Below, piece by piece: positions 1 to 6,661 of a stretch of 24,957 nucleotides of DNA. Made by a program: the position numbers and the translations under genes. Position 1 is the first letter of the stretch. Each line of letters starts with the position of its first letter. Location of the stretch: contig JADGRS010000005.1 of the NCBI GenBank assembly GCA_017880705.1, positions 1 to 24,957 of the forward strand, written 5' to 3'. Below the pieces are notes generated by a model. The model had not been told where the DNA came from. It searched no databases and worked only from the letters and a program-made list of their open reading frames with translations. This stretch comes from Burkholderiales bacterium (lineage in GTDB: Bacteria > Pseudomonadota > Gammaproteobacteria > Burkholderiales > Usitatibacteraceae).

Positions 1-269
1 AGCGCCGCCATCAGCGCCTGCGGGTCGAGGTGCCATTCCGCGAGGATCTTCGCCACCGCGAGCGGGTGCGTGATGTACGGCTCGCCGCTCTGGCGATACT
101 GCCCCGCGTGGGCCGCGCGCGCGACCTCGTACGCTTCCTCGATGTGCTGGACGTCCTTCGGCTTGAGGTAACCGAGGACCGCCGTCAGCTCGTCGGGGCC
201 CGGGCCGGGGAGCGAAGTCCCCGTGACCTTGGCACCGCTTGCGACGGATTGGACACCGAGCGCAGGCAT
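1..269 (-). CDS. spoT: Bifunctional (p)ppGpp synthetase/hydrolase SpoT, N-terminal part (cut by window start)
   Basis: RelA/SpoT-family enzymes make and degrade the alarmone (p)ppGpp and so run the stringent response in the cytoplasm. Only about 89 N-terminal residues are in the window; the gene runs off the left edge. The translated piece contains YRQSGEPYITHPLAVAKIL, the start of the HD hydrolase domain, whose His (in ITHP) is a metal ligand in SpoT proteins. The HD signature and the position next to rpoZ favour bifunctional SpoT over a synthetase-only RelA. The ATG at 269 is chosen because an in-frame stop lies about 30 bases upstream; a TTG at 290 is the only other plausible start. It lies 41 bases after rpoZ in the same direction, the classic rpoZ-spoT arrangement. 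The catalytic synthetase region is outside the window. Confidence 0.93.
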   Translation of the reverse strand, partial: MPALGVQSVASGAKVTGTSLPGPGPDELTAVLGYLKPKDVQHIEEAYEVARAAHAGQYRQSGEPYITHPLAVAKILAEWHLDPQALMAA

Positions 270-310
270 GATCGCGTTCGGCTCGGACAACCCGTCGTGC
301 TACCGGATCG

Positions 311-532
311 TCAGAGCACCGGCGGCGTGGGCGCCGGGGGGTTGAGCAGCTCGCGGCCGAGCTTGCCGCTCGCGATCTCGCGTAGCGCGATCACGGTGGG
401 CTTGTCCTTGTTGGGCTCGACCAGCGGCGTCGCGCCGAGGGCGATCTGGCGCGCGCGATTGGTCGCGGCGAGCGTGAGCTCGAAGCGGTTGGAAAATTGC
501 TTCATGCAGTCGTCAACGGTGATGCGGGCCAT
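311..532 (-). CDS. rpoZ: DNA-directed RNA polymerase omega subunit
   Basis: RpoZ is the small omega subunit that helps assemble RNA polymerase through beta-prime and forms one ppGpp binding site in proteobacteria. The 73-residue product begins [20 protein letters not shown] and continues with the conserved stretch [12 protein letters not shown] (about residues 22-33) followed by [17 protein letters not shown]. It is shorter than the 91-residue E. coli protein because the C-terminal tail is reduced; the tail here is Pro-rich (PPAPTPP). The gene sits 14 bases after gmk and 41 bases before spoT, all on the minus strand, consistent with a gmk-rpoZ-spoT operon. Identification is firm. Confidence 0.97.
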   Translation of the reverse strand: MARITVDDCMKQFSNRFELTLAATNRARQIALGATPLVEPNKDKPTVIALREIASGKLGRELLNPPAPTPPVL

Positions 533-546
533 GGCGCGGTCTCCAG

Positions 547-1209
547 TTACTTGAATTCGTCGAGCAGCGAAGCGAGACGAACGGCCTGTTGCGCGCGCGA
601 CACTCGGGCCGCCCGCACGATCGATCTCAGGTCCGTCAACGCCGCCTCGAAGCGGTCATTGACAATTATATATTCAAATTCAAGAACATGCGAGATATCT
701 TCGCGCGTGCTCGCGGTGCGCCTGGCGATCGTCTCGGGAGAGTCTTTTCCCCGTGATTCCAAGCGCTTGCGCAGCTCGGCGAGGGAAGGGGGAAGGATGA
801 AGATTCCGACCATGTGCGGAAAGAGCTTGCGCACCTGCGCCGCGCCCTGCCAATCGATCTCGAGGAGGACGTCGTGGTCCCCGTTCAGCTCGTTGTCGAT
901 CCAGCGCCGGCTGGTGCCGTAGTAGTTGCCGTAGACGCTGGCGTGCTCGAGAAAATCGCCCGCCGCGATCATCTTCTCGAAATCCTCGCGCGGCACGAAG
1001 TGGTAGTAGCGCGCGTGCTCCTCGCCGGAGCGCGGCGCGCGCGTGGTGTACGAGATCGACAGCTTGATGTTGGGCTCCTGCTCGAGGAGCGCGCTGACGA
1101 GGCTCGTCTTCCCCGCGCCCGACGGCGCGACGACGACAAAAAGGTTACCGCGCATCTGGACGTTGACCGGCGATTCCATCGTCCGGTCCAACGGCGTTCC
1201 CGCTGCCAT
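547..1209 (-). CDS. gmk: Guanylate kinase
   Basis: Guanylate kinase phosphorylates GMP to GDP with ATP, an essential cytoplasmic step of guanine nucleotide synthesis. The P-loop APSGAGKTS is at residues 28-36, followed by [11 protein letters not shown] (GMP-binding), [12 protein letters not shown] and the LID-like stretch [15 protein letters not shown]. With the first ATG the product is 220 residues, longer at the N terminus than enteric Gmk, which begins almost at the P-loop strand. An in-frame ATG at 1155 (MRGNLF) or at 1179 would give the usual length, and no strong Shine-Dalgarno distinguishes them, so the start is uncertain. It lies 19 bases after yicC and 14 before rpoZ, the same order as in many beta- and gammaproteobacteria. 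Confidence 0.96.
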   Translation of the reverse strand: MAAGTPLDRTMESPVNVQMRGNLFVVVAPSGAGKTSLVSALLEQEPNIKLSISYTTRAPRSGEEHARYYHFVPREDFEKMIAAGDFLEHASVYGNYYGTSRRWIDNELNGDHDVLLEIDWQGAAQVRKLFPHMVGIFILPPSLAELRKRLESRGKDSPETIARRTASTREDISHVLEFEYIIVNDRFEAALTDLRSIVRAARVSRAQQAVRLASLLDEFK

Positions 1210-1228
1210 TTTGCTGGAGCGCGCTCAT

Positions 1229-2095
1229 CTATTCGATGTTCTGGACCTGCTCGCGCATCTGCTCGATGAGCACCTTCAGCTCCACCGAGATGCGCGTCAT
1301 GTCGTTCGCGACCGACTTCGAGCCGAGGGTGTTCGCCTCGCGATTGAGCTCCTGGCAGAGGAAGTCCAGGCGCTTGCCGCACGCGCCACCCTTCTCGAGG
1401 ACGCGGCGGACTTCCGAGACGTGAGCGACGAGCCGCGACAGCTCCTCGTCGACGTCGATGCGCGCGGCGTAGAGCACGATCTCCTGGTGGATGCGCTCGT
1501 CGGTGGGCGAGGCTCCGGCCTCGGCGACCTTGGCCGCGAGCTTGTCGGCGAACGCCTTCACCGCGCCCGGCATGAGGGGCTCGGCCTCCTTCACGAGCGC
1601 GCTCATGCGATCGAGGCGCTCGCGCAGGATCGCCTCGAGCTTGGCGCCTTCGCGCGCGCGCGTCTGGTCGAGATCCTTGATGGCCCTCGCGATGAGCGCC
1701 ATCACGCGCTCCTTCACCTTGTCGGCGCTGAGCGACTCGTCGGCGAGCACCCCGGGCCAATGGAGAACTTCGGAGACCGACATCGGCCGCGCCTCGGGAA
1801 ACTGCGCGAGCACCTGGCGCGAGGCGGCCTGCAGCGCGCCGAGCGCTTCGGAATCCGGCACGAGCGAGCGCTTGGCGCTCGCCACGGGCGTGAAGGTGAT
1901 GCGGCAATCGACCTTGCCGCGGGTGAGCCGCGCCGCGACCGCCTCGCGCATCGCCGGCTCGAGGGGGCGCAGCTCCTCGGGGATCCGCGTCTGGAACTCC
2001 AGGTAGCGATGGTTCACGGTCTTCAATTCGACCGCGAGGCTTCCCTCGTCGCCATCCTGTGCCGCGGCCGCGAAGCCGGTCATGCTCGAGATCAT
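1229..2095 (-). CDS. yicC: YicC-family endoribonuclease
   Basis: The YicC family is an endoribonuclease-like family; the E. coli member affects small-RNA stability. The 288-residue product starts MISSMTGFAAA, where SMTGF is the invariant family N terminus. It then shows the diagnostic ELKTVNHRYLEFQTRIPEEL block (about residues 23-42) and the C-terminal LDFLCQELNREANTLGSKS block, which contains conserved acidic residues thought to bind metal. Length matches the family (about 290). A second Met at residue 5 could also be the start. The gene heads the leftward run yicC-gmk-rpoZ-spoT and is divergent from the kinase gene, leaving 66 bases for both promoters. Confidence 0.95.
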   Translation of the reverse strand: MISSMTGFAAAAQDGDEGSLAVELKTVNHRYLEFQTRIPEELRPLEPAMREAVAARLTRGKVDCRITFTPVASAKRSLVPDSEALGALQAASRQVLAQFPEARPMSVSEVLHWPGVLADESLSADKVKERVMALIARAIKDLDQTRAREGAKLEAILRERLDRMSALVKEAEPLMPGAVKAFADKLAAKVAEAGASPTDERIHQEIVLYAARIDVDEELSRLVAHVSEVRRVLEKGGACGKRLDFLCQELNREANTLGSKSVANDMTRISVELKVLIEQMREQVQNIE

Positions 2096-2161
2096 CTGGG
2101 TAAGGGCCAGTCGCGTCCGGAGCCGCGGTGAGGATTATTCGCCTTTACAAGGGGCGGGGGA

Positions 2162-3148
2162 GTGCCGACAATTGCCGAGAATTATATCGGAACACCTCCG
2201 CTCCCAATGCCCCAGCAGGCGAATCAGCCGTTACCGGCCGGCTATGTGCTGAATGGCTATCGCATCGAGAAGCCGCTTTCGTCGGGCGGGTTCAGCATCG
2301 TCTATCTGGCGCGCGACGACAAGGACACCCCTTACGCGATCAAGGAATACCTGCCCTCGTCGCTGCCGCTGCGCACCGAGGGCGTCGAGGTGCACATCGC
2401 CGACGACGCCAACCTCGCCGTCTTCCGCCACGGCCTCAAGTGCTTCTTCGAGGAGGGCCGGGCGCTCGCGATGATCTCGCACCCGAACGTGGTGCGCGTC
2501 GAGAATTTCTTCCGCGCCAACGAGACCTGCTACATGGTGATGCAGTACGTCCGCGGGCGCACCCTCCAGTTCCACATACAGCGCAACCGCCACGAGTTCA
2601 CCGAGGCGTTCATCCGCCGCATCTTCATCCATCTCATGAACGGGCTTCGCGAGGTGCACGCGAGGAAGCTCCTGCACCTCGACATCAAGCCCGCGAACAT
2701 CTTCATCGCGATGGAGGGCCGCCCGGTGCTCCTCGATTTCGGCGCGGCGCGCATCACGCTCTCCGAGGAAGCGATGAAGTTGAAGCCCATGTACACGGCC
2801 GGCTTCGCGGCGCCCGAGCACTACCGCTTCCATCCCGACGAGCTCGGTCCGTGGAGCGACATCTACTCGGTGGGTGCGACGATGTACACGTGCATCGGCG
2901 GCACGCCTCCCCAGGCCGGCGACTCGCGCGAGGAGAAGGACCGCATGATCCCGCTGCGCACCCTCGCGCGCCTGCACTACTCGGCGGATCTCTACGACAT
3001 CGTCGAGTCGTGCCTCGCGGTGGACCGCATGAAGCGGCCGCAGACCGCGTTCGACCTGCAGAAGCGGCTCATGGACGAGCCGCCCGAGGAGAAGCGCGGC
3101 TTCCTCGACACCATCAACACGCCGCTGTCGAAGCTCTTCTCGCGCTAG
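2162..3148 (+). CDS. Serine/threonine protein kinase (non-RD, Hanks type)
   Basis: This is a soluble eukaryotic-like protein kinase of 328 residues. Visible landmarks are a glycine-rich loop SSGGFSIVY (40-48), catalytic Lys61 in AIKEYLP, a helix-C Glu at 97/98, the catalytic loop HLDIKPANI (172-180) with Asp174, DFG at 192-194 and APE at 217-219. The loop has Leu in place of Arg before the catalytic Asp, so it is a non-RD kinase, a type not usually controlled by activation-loop phosphorylation. No transmembrane segment or sensor domain is evident. The GTG start at 2162 is preceded by AAGGGG seven bases upstream; an ATG at 2207 is the alternative. A PP2C phosphatase follows 14 bases later, suggesting an opposed kinase/phosphatase pair. 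Its substrates cannot be told from sequence. Confidence 0.9.
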   Translation: MPTIAENYIGTPPLPMPQQANQPLPAGYVLNGYRIEKPLSSGGFSIVYLARDDKDTPYAIKEYLPSSLPLRTEGVEVHIADDANLAVFRHGLKCFFEEGRALAMISHPNVVRVENFFRANETCYMVMQYVRGRTLQFHIQRNRHEFTEAFIRRIFIHLMNGLREVHARKLLHLDIKPANIFIAMEGRPVLLDFGAARITLSEEAMKLKPMYTAGFAAPEHYRFHPDELGPWSDIYSVGATMYTCIGGTPPQAGDSREEKDRMIPLRTLARLHYSADLYDIVESCLAVDRMKRPQTAFDLQKRLMDEPPEEKRGFLDTINTPLSKLFSR

Positions 3149-3162
3149 GCCCTCCCGACCCG

Positions 3163-4068
3163 ATGCGCTTCACCATCTTCCAGGACAGCCGCACTGGCGA
3201 CCGCAAGGGCAACGAGGACCGGGTCGGCTACTCGTACAGCCGCGACGTCCTGCTGATGACGATCGCCGACGGCATGGGCGGCCACATCGACGGCGAGGTC
3301 GCCGCCGAGATCGCGGTGAGCGAGATCACCCGCCGCTTCCAGCAGGAAGCGCGCAACAAGCTGAAGAAACCCTTCGACTTCCTCGTCTCCTCGATCCAGT
3401 CGGCGCACCGCGCGATCGTCTCCCACGCGGTCGAGCACAACCTGCTCGAGTGCCCGCGCACCACCGTCGTCGCGTGCATCGTTCAGAACGGGTCGGCGTT
3501 CTGGGCGCACGCGGGGGATTCGCGGCTCTATGTCCTCCGGCGCGGAGAGTTGGTCGCCCAGACCCAGGACCACTCGCGCGTGCAGATGATGATCGACGCG
3601 GGCGAGATCACGCCCGAGATGGCCGCGCGCCACCCCGAGCGCAACAAGATCTTCAGCTGCCTCGGCGGAGTGGTCCCGCCGCAGATCGCGACGGGCCGCG
3701 AGTTCGCGCTCGAGCCCGGCGACACCGTGATGCTCTCGACCGACGGCTTCTGGGCGCAGATCCCCGGCAGTATCCTCGGCGGCATGCTGCGCAAGCAGAC
3801 GCTGGTGGACGTGATGCCGGGGCTTCTCGTCGAGGCCCAGCGCCGCGCCAAAGGCGAAAGCGACAACCTCTCGGTGGTCGCGATGACGTGGGAGAACCAG
3901 GAAGACGCGGGCGTCGCCGACACGCAGAGCATGGACACCGAGTTCACCAGCTCCTCCAACACCACGGAGCAGCTCGAATCGAAGGCCCCCGTCGAGGACG
4001 TCACCGACGAGGACATCGAGCGCGCCATCAACGAGATCCAGAACGCCATCCGCAGGGTTCCCCGCTAG
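3163..4068 (+). CDS. PP2C-family serine/threonine phosphatase
   Basis: This is a metal-dependent PP2C phosphatase of 301 residues, predicted cytoplasmic. Motifs in order are GNEDR (16-20), IADGMGGH (34-41) with the metal-binding Asp, the AHAGDSRLY core (115-123), STDGFW (192-197) and SDNLSVVAM (233-241) with the final metal-binding Asp. After the catalytic domain is an acidic, Ser/Thr-rich tail of about 55 residues (from about 245) ending in a predicted amphipathic helix, possibly a docking segment. It starts 14 bases after the kinase stop and ends 6 bases before rph, so kinase, phosphatase and rph are probably cotranscribed. The likely role is to reverse phosphorylation by the adjacent kinase; this is inferred from context. 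Confidence 0.92.
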   Translation: MRFTIFQDSRTGDRKGNEDRVGYSYSRDVLLMTIADGMGGHIDGEVAAEIAVSEITRRFQQEARNKLKKPFDFLVSSIQSAHRAIVSHAVEHNLLECPRTTVVACIVQNGSAFWAHAGDSRLYVLRRGELVAQTQDHSRVQMMIDAGEITPEMAARHPERNKIFSCLGGVVPPQIATGREFALEPGDTVMLSTDGFWAQIPGSILGGMLRKQTLVDVMPGLLVEAQRRAKGESDNLSVVAMTWENQEDAGVADTQSMDTEFTSSSNTTEQLESKAPVEDVTDEDIERAINEIQNAIRRVPR

Positions 4069-4074
4069 GACTTC

Positions 4075-4800
4075 ATGCAACGCTCATTCGATCGCGGCGC
4101 CGACGAGCTTCGCCCCGCGCGCTTCCACCGCCGCTACACCCGCCACGCCGAAGGCTCGGTCCTCGTCGAGATGGGCTACACCCAGGTGCTCTGCACGGCG
4201 AGCGTCGAGGAGAAGGTGCCGCCGTTCCTCAAGGGCAAGGGCCAGGGCTGGGTCACCGCCGAATACGGGATGCTGCCCCGCGCCACGAACACGCGCAGCT
4301 CGCGCGAGGCCGCGGTCGGAAAGCAATCGGGACGCACCCAGGAGATCCAGCGCCTCATCGGCAGGAGCCTTCGCGCGGTGACGGATCTCGCGGCCCTGGG
4401 CGAGCGCCAGGTCACGATCGACTGCGACGTGCTCCAGGCCGACGGCGGCACGCGCTGCGCCTCGATCACCGGCGCGATGGTGGCGCTCGCGGACGCGATC
4501 GCCTGGCTGCGCGAGAGGCAATCGCTCGCGCAGGATCCATTGCGCGATTTCGTCGCCGCGGTGTCGGTGGGCATCGTCGCGGGCGAGCCGGTGCTCGATC
4601 TCGACTACTCCGAGGACTCCGGATGCGACACCGACATGAACGTGGTGATGACCGGCGCGGGGCACTTCGTCGAGATCCAGGGCACCGCGGAGAAGGTCGC
4701 GTTCACGCGCGAGCAGATGTCGCGGCTCCTCGACCTCTCCTCGAAGGGAATCTCCGAGCTGATTTCGCTTCAGCGCAAAGCGCTCGCTGCTACCCCTTGA
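4075..4800 (+). CDS. rph: Ribonuclease PH
   Basis: RNase PH is a phosphate-dependent 3'-5' exoribonuclease that trims tRNA 3' ends and helps degrade structured RNA; it works as a hexamer. The 241-residue product is the usual length. Recognisable blocks are [14 protein letters not shown] near residues 21-34, EYGMLPRAT, the [23 protein letters not shown] stretch carrying the phosphate-binding Arg residues, [16 protein letters not shown], and [19 protein letters not shown]. The start ATG lies 6 bases after the phosphatase stop. The last base of the TGA stop is also the first base of the inverted repeat at 4800-4938. rdgB follows on the same strand after that repeat, the usual rph-rdgB pairing. 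Confidence 0.97.
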   Translation: MQRSFDRGADELRPARFHRRYTRHAEGSVLVEMGYTQVLCTASVEEKVPPFLKGKGQGWVTAEYGMLPRATNTRSSREAAVGKQSGRTQEIQRLIGRSLRAVTDLAALGERQVTIDCDVLQADGGTRCASITGAMVALADAIAWLRERQSLAQDPLRDFVAAVSVGIVAGEPVLDLDYSEDSGCDTDMNVVMTGAGHFVEIQGTAEKVAFTREQMSRLLDLSSKGISELISLQRKALAATP

Positions 4801-4938
4801 TCCGCCGATAAACGCCGATGAACGCCGCAAAATCCCTCGATGAAGACTTCATATCCGGCACGGGACTGCGCGAATCCCTGAATTGCTTTTCGGGTCTACG
4901 GCGTTCATCGGCGTTCATCGGCGTTTATCGGCGGATTC
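4800..4938 (+). repeat. Inverted repeat with iterated 10-base unit between rph and rdgB
   Basis: Positions 4800-4827 and 4909-4936 are perfect 28-base reverse complements. Each arm is built of about 10-base steps of the type GCGTTCATCG / GCGTTTATCG. The right side has one extra unit (4899-4908), so that side reads as three consecutive units. The 71-base interior (4828-4898) contains a small perfect palindrome, ATGAAGACTTCAT at 4840-4852. The left arm begins on the last base of the rph stop codon, and the right arm ends about 12 bases before the rdgB start. In RNA it could fold as one long hairpin. No open reading frame or transposase is associated with it. It resembles dispersed short palindromic elements, but copy number cannot be judged here. 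Confidence 0.85.
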
Positions 4939-4948
4939 AAAGCCTCTT

Positions 4949-5551
4949 GTGAACAGAATCGTCATCGCGTCCGATAACCCCGGCAAGCTGCGCGAATTGC
5001 GCGCATTGCTGCAGCCCCTGGGCATCGAGGCCGTCCCGCAAGCGGAGTTCGCGGTGACGGAAGCCGAAGAGCCGCACTTCACGTTCCTCGAGAACGCCCT
5101 CGCGAAGGCGCGGCACGCGAGCAACATGACCGGGCTGCCGGCGCTCGCCGACGACTCGGGCCTGTGCGTCGCGGCGCTCTTCGGCGAGCCGGGGGTGCAT
5201 TCGGCGCATTACGCGGGAAGGGACGGCGGCCGCGAGGAGCGAGACGCGCGCAACAACGCAAAGCTCGTGGAGCAGATGCGCGCGGCGGGGGACACTTCCG
5301 CGTTCTACTACTGCGTGCTGGTGCTGCTGCGCCATGCCGACGACCCCACGCCGATCGTCGCCGACGGCACATGGCACGGCGAGATCGTGCTCGAGCCCCG
5401 GGGCGGGAACGGTTTCGGCTACGACCCGCACTTTCGCACACGGGAACGCGGTCTCACCGCCGCGGAGCTCTCCGCTGAGGTGAAGAACCGAGTGAGCCAT
5501 CGCGGCAAGGCGCTCGCCGTGCTCGCCGCGAGGCTTCGCGACGACGCGTAG
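4949..5551 (+). CDS. rdgB: RdgB/HAM1-family non-canonical purine NTP pyrophosphatase
   Basis: The enzyme hydrolyses dITP, ITP and XTP to monophosphates and so keeps deaminated purines out of DNA and RNA. The 200-residue product shows the family motifs SDNPGKLRE (7-15; substrate binding), the DDSGL metal-site region, NGFGYDPHF and the C-terminal VKNRVSHRGKAL. The reading frame is open further upstream through the inverted repeat, but the GTG at 4949 puts the conserved first strand (NRIVIAS) at the correct place and gives the usual length; no strong Shine-Dalgarno is visible. In related bacteria hemW commonly follows closely; here a convergent catabolic cluster begins 27 bases after the stop and hemW is about 8 kb away. 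Confidence 0.95.
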   Translation: MNRIVIASDNPGKLRELRALLQPLGIEAVPQAEFAVTEAEEPHFTFLENALAKARHASNMTGLPALADDSGLCVAALFGEPGVHSAHYAGRDGGREERDARNNAKLVEQMRAAGDTSAFYYCVLVLLRHADDPTPIVADGTWHGEIVLEPRGGNGFGYDPHFRTRERGLTAAELSAEVKNRVSHRGKALAVLAARLRDDA

Positions 5552-5578
5552 GCCGCGCGCCGCGCCCGGCGGCGGGGG

Positions 5579-6661
5579 TCAGGCCATTCCCTGCATCTTC
5601 ACCGTCACGCCGTTCTTCGCCGTCTCACGCTTGAAGAGCTCGTGCACGCGCGGCGACTGGTCCGCGTACTCGATCTGGTCGCCTCCGTCCTTCACGCTCG
5701 TCGACACCCCCCCGAAGAGCGACTTCCTCTTGCTCTCGGTGAACGGGTAGCGAAGGCTGCCGTAAGCCGTCGCGAGATAGCGTGCGGGCACCGCGCTCGT
5801 GTTGAAGTGCTGGTGGAACATCTGGTCGGGCGGCGCGAACACGGTGCCGTGCTTCCAGTCGACCTTGACCCAGTCTTCCTGCCCCGCGTACCAGAGGAGC
5901 GAATAGCCCGTGCCGGTCACGCACATCACGTGGAAATCGGCGGCGTGGCGGTGCGCCTTCTTGTAGGTGCCCACGGGCATCTCGGAGATGTGCGCGTGCA
6001 TGGTGCCGTCGGCGAGCATGAACATGATGTTGGAGCCTCCCGCGCCGCGGTCGCCCCAGGGCTGCAGCTCGATCGCCGCGAGGTCCGGGACGAAATTCGT
6101 CTCCCACAGGTGGTTGCCGGGACGGATCGGTATGAAATCGCCCTCGCCGCTGAAGTACTTGGCGCTGCCCATGCGCGCCTCGAAGTCCCAGTCGTTGCCG
6201 AAGACGAAGTCCTCGTCGTGGAACATGTTCATCACCGCGGGGAGGTTGGTCGTCGCGACGAGCCGCGCGCGCTCCGAGCCGCTGCCGTTGAAGAGGCGAT
6301 AGCGCGTGTTGAGCGGAATCGCGAAGAGGCTTCGCGGCCCCCACTCGAAGGAGTGCTTGCGCCCGTCGGGCGCCTCGATGGTGGTGCTGCCGCGGCCCTC
6401 GAGGACGTAGAACACCTCCTCGTAGAGGTGGCGCTGCGGCGCCGTCGCGCCCGAGGCCGGAATGTCGAAGACGAACATGCAGAGGAAGTCGCCGCGGCCC
6501 TTCAGGTGGACCGCCGCGGCGTCCACCCCGTAACGGCCCCATCGCCCCGTCGGCACCTTCAGGAGATCCACGCCGAAGTCTTCGCTGACCGGGATGCCTT
6601 CCTTCTTCAGCCACTCGAGGTACACGTCGACTGCGACTCTCGGGGATTCGGGCGCGTTCAT
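5579..6661 (-). CDS. Bicupin protein, possible 3-His metalloenzyme, last gene of the oxygenase/EutA operon
   Basis: This 360-residue protein has two cupin (double-stranded beta-helix) domains. Domain 1 (about 55-140) has a degenerate metal site: QRHLYEEVFYVLEG (76-89) keeps His78 and Glu82, but the first His is replaced by Gln76 and the later His by Tyr121. Domain 2 (about 210-300) has HRH (237-239) and His283 in PPDQMFHQHFN, while the usual Glu is Phe243. It could therefore bind metal through three His, as gentisate and cysteine dioxygenases do. The ATG overlaps the stop of the EutA-like gene by four bases (ATGA), so translation is probably coupled. Length and bicupin form resemble gentisate 1,2-dioxygenase-like proteins. 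Function is unknown: ring-cleavage enzyme, isomerase and partner of the EutA-like protein are all possible. Confidence 0.8.
   Translation of the reverse strand: MNAPESPRVAVDVYLEWLKKEGIPVSEDFGVDLLKVPTGRWGRYGVDAAAVHLKGRGDFLCMFVFDIPASGATAPQRHLYEEVFYVLEGRGSTTIEAPDGRKHSFEWGPRSLFAIPLNTRYRLFNGSGSERARLVATTNLPAVMNMFHDEDFVFGNDWDFEARMGSAKYFSGEGDFIPIRPGNHLWETNFVPDLAAIELQPWGDRGAGGSNIMFMLADGTMHAHISEMPVGTYKKAHRHAADFHVMCVTGTGYSLLWYAGQEDWVKVDWKHGTVFAPPDQMFHQHFNTSAVPARYLATAYGSLRYPFTESKRKSLFGGVSTSVKDGGDQIEYADQSPRVHELFKRETAKNGVTVKMQGMA

Noticed and set aside
2128..4068. A single open frame that could be read as a 646-residue protein ending in the phosphatase.
   Set aside because: Its first half is an Arg/His/Pro-rich shadow of the kinase gene in another frame; the phosphatase begins properly at the ATG at 3163, 14 bases after the kinase stop.
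4800..4938. Short repeated units considered as a CRISPR array or plasmid-type origin iterons.
   Set aside because: Units are contiguous without spacers of constant length, in inverted arms, with no cas or replication-initiator gene; an intergenic palindromic element fits better.
5552..5578. GC-rich interval between the convergent rdgB and bicupin genes considered as an attachment site or terminator.
   Set aside because: Only 27 bases, no T-run, no convincing hairpin and no matching sequence at the other end of the cluster (13492-13498).
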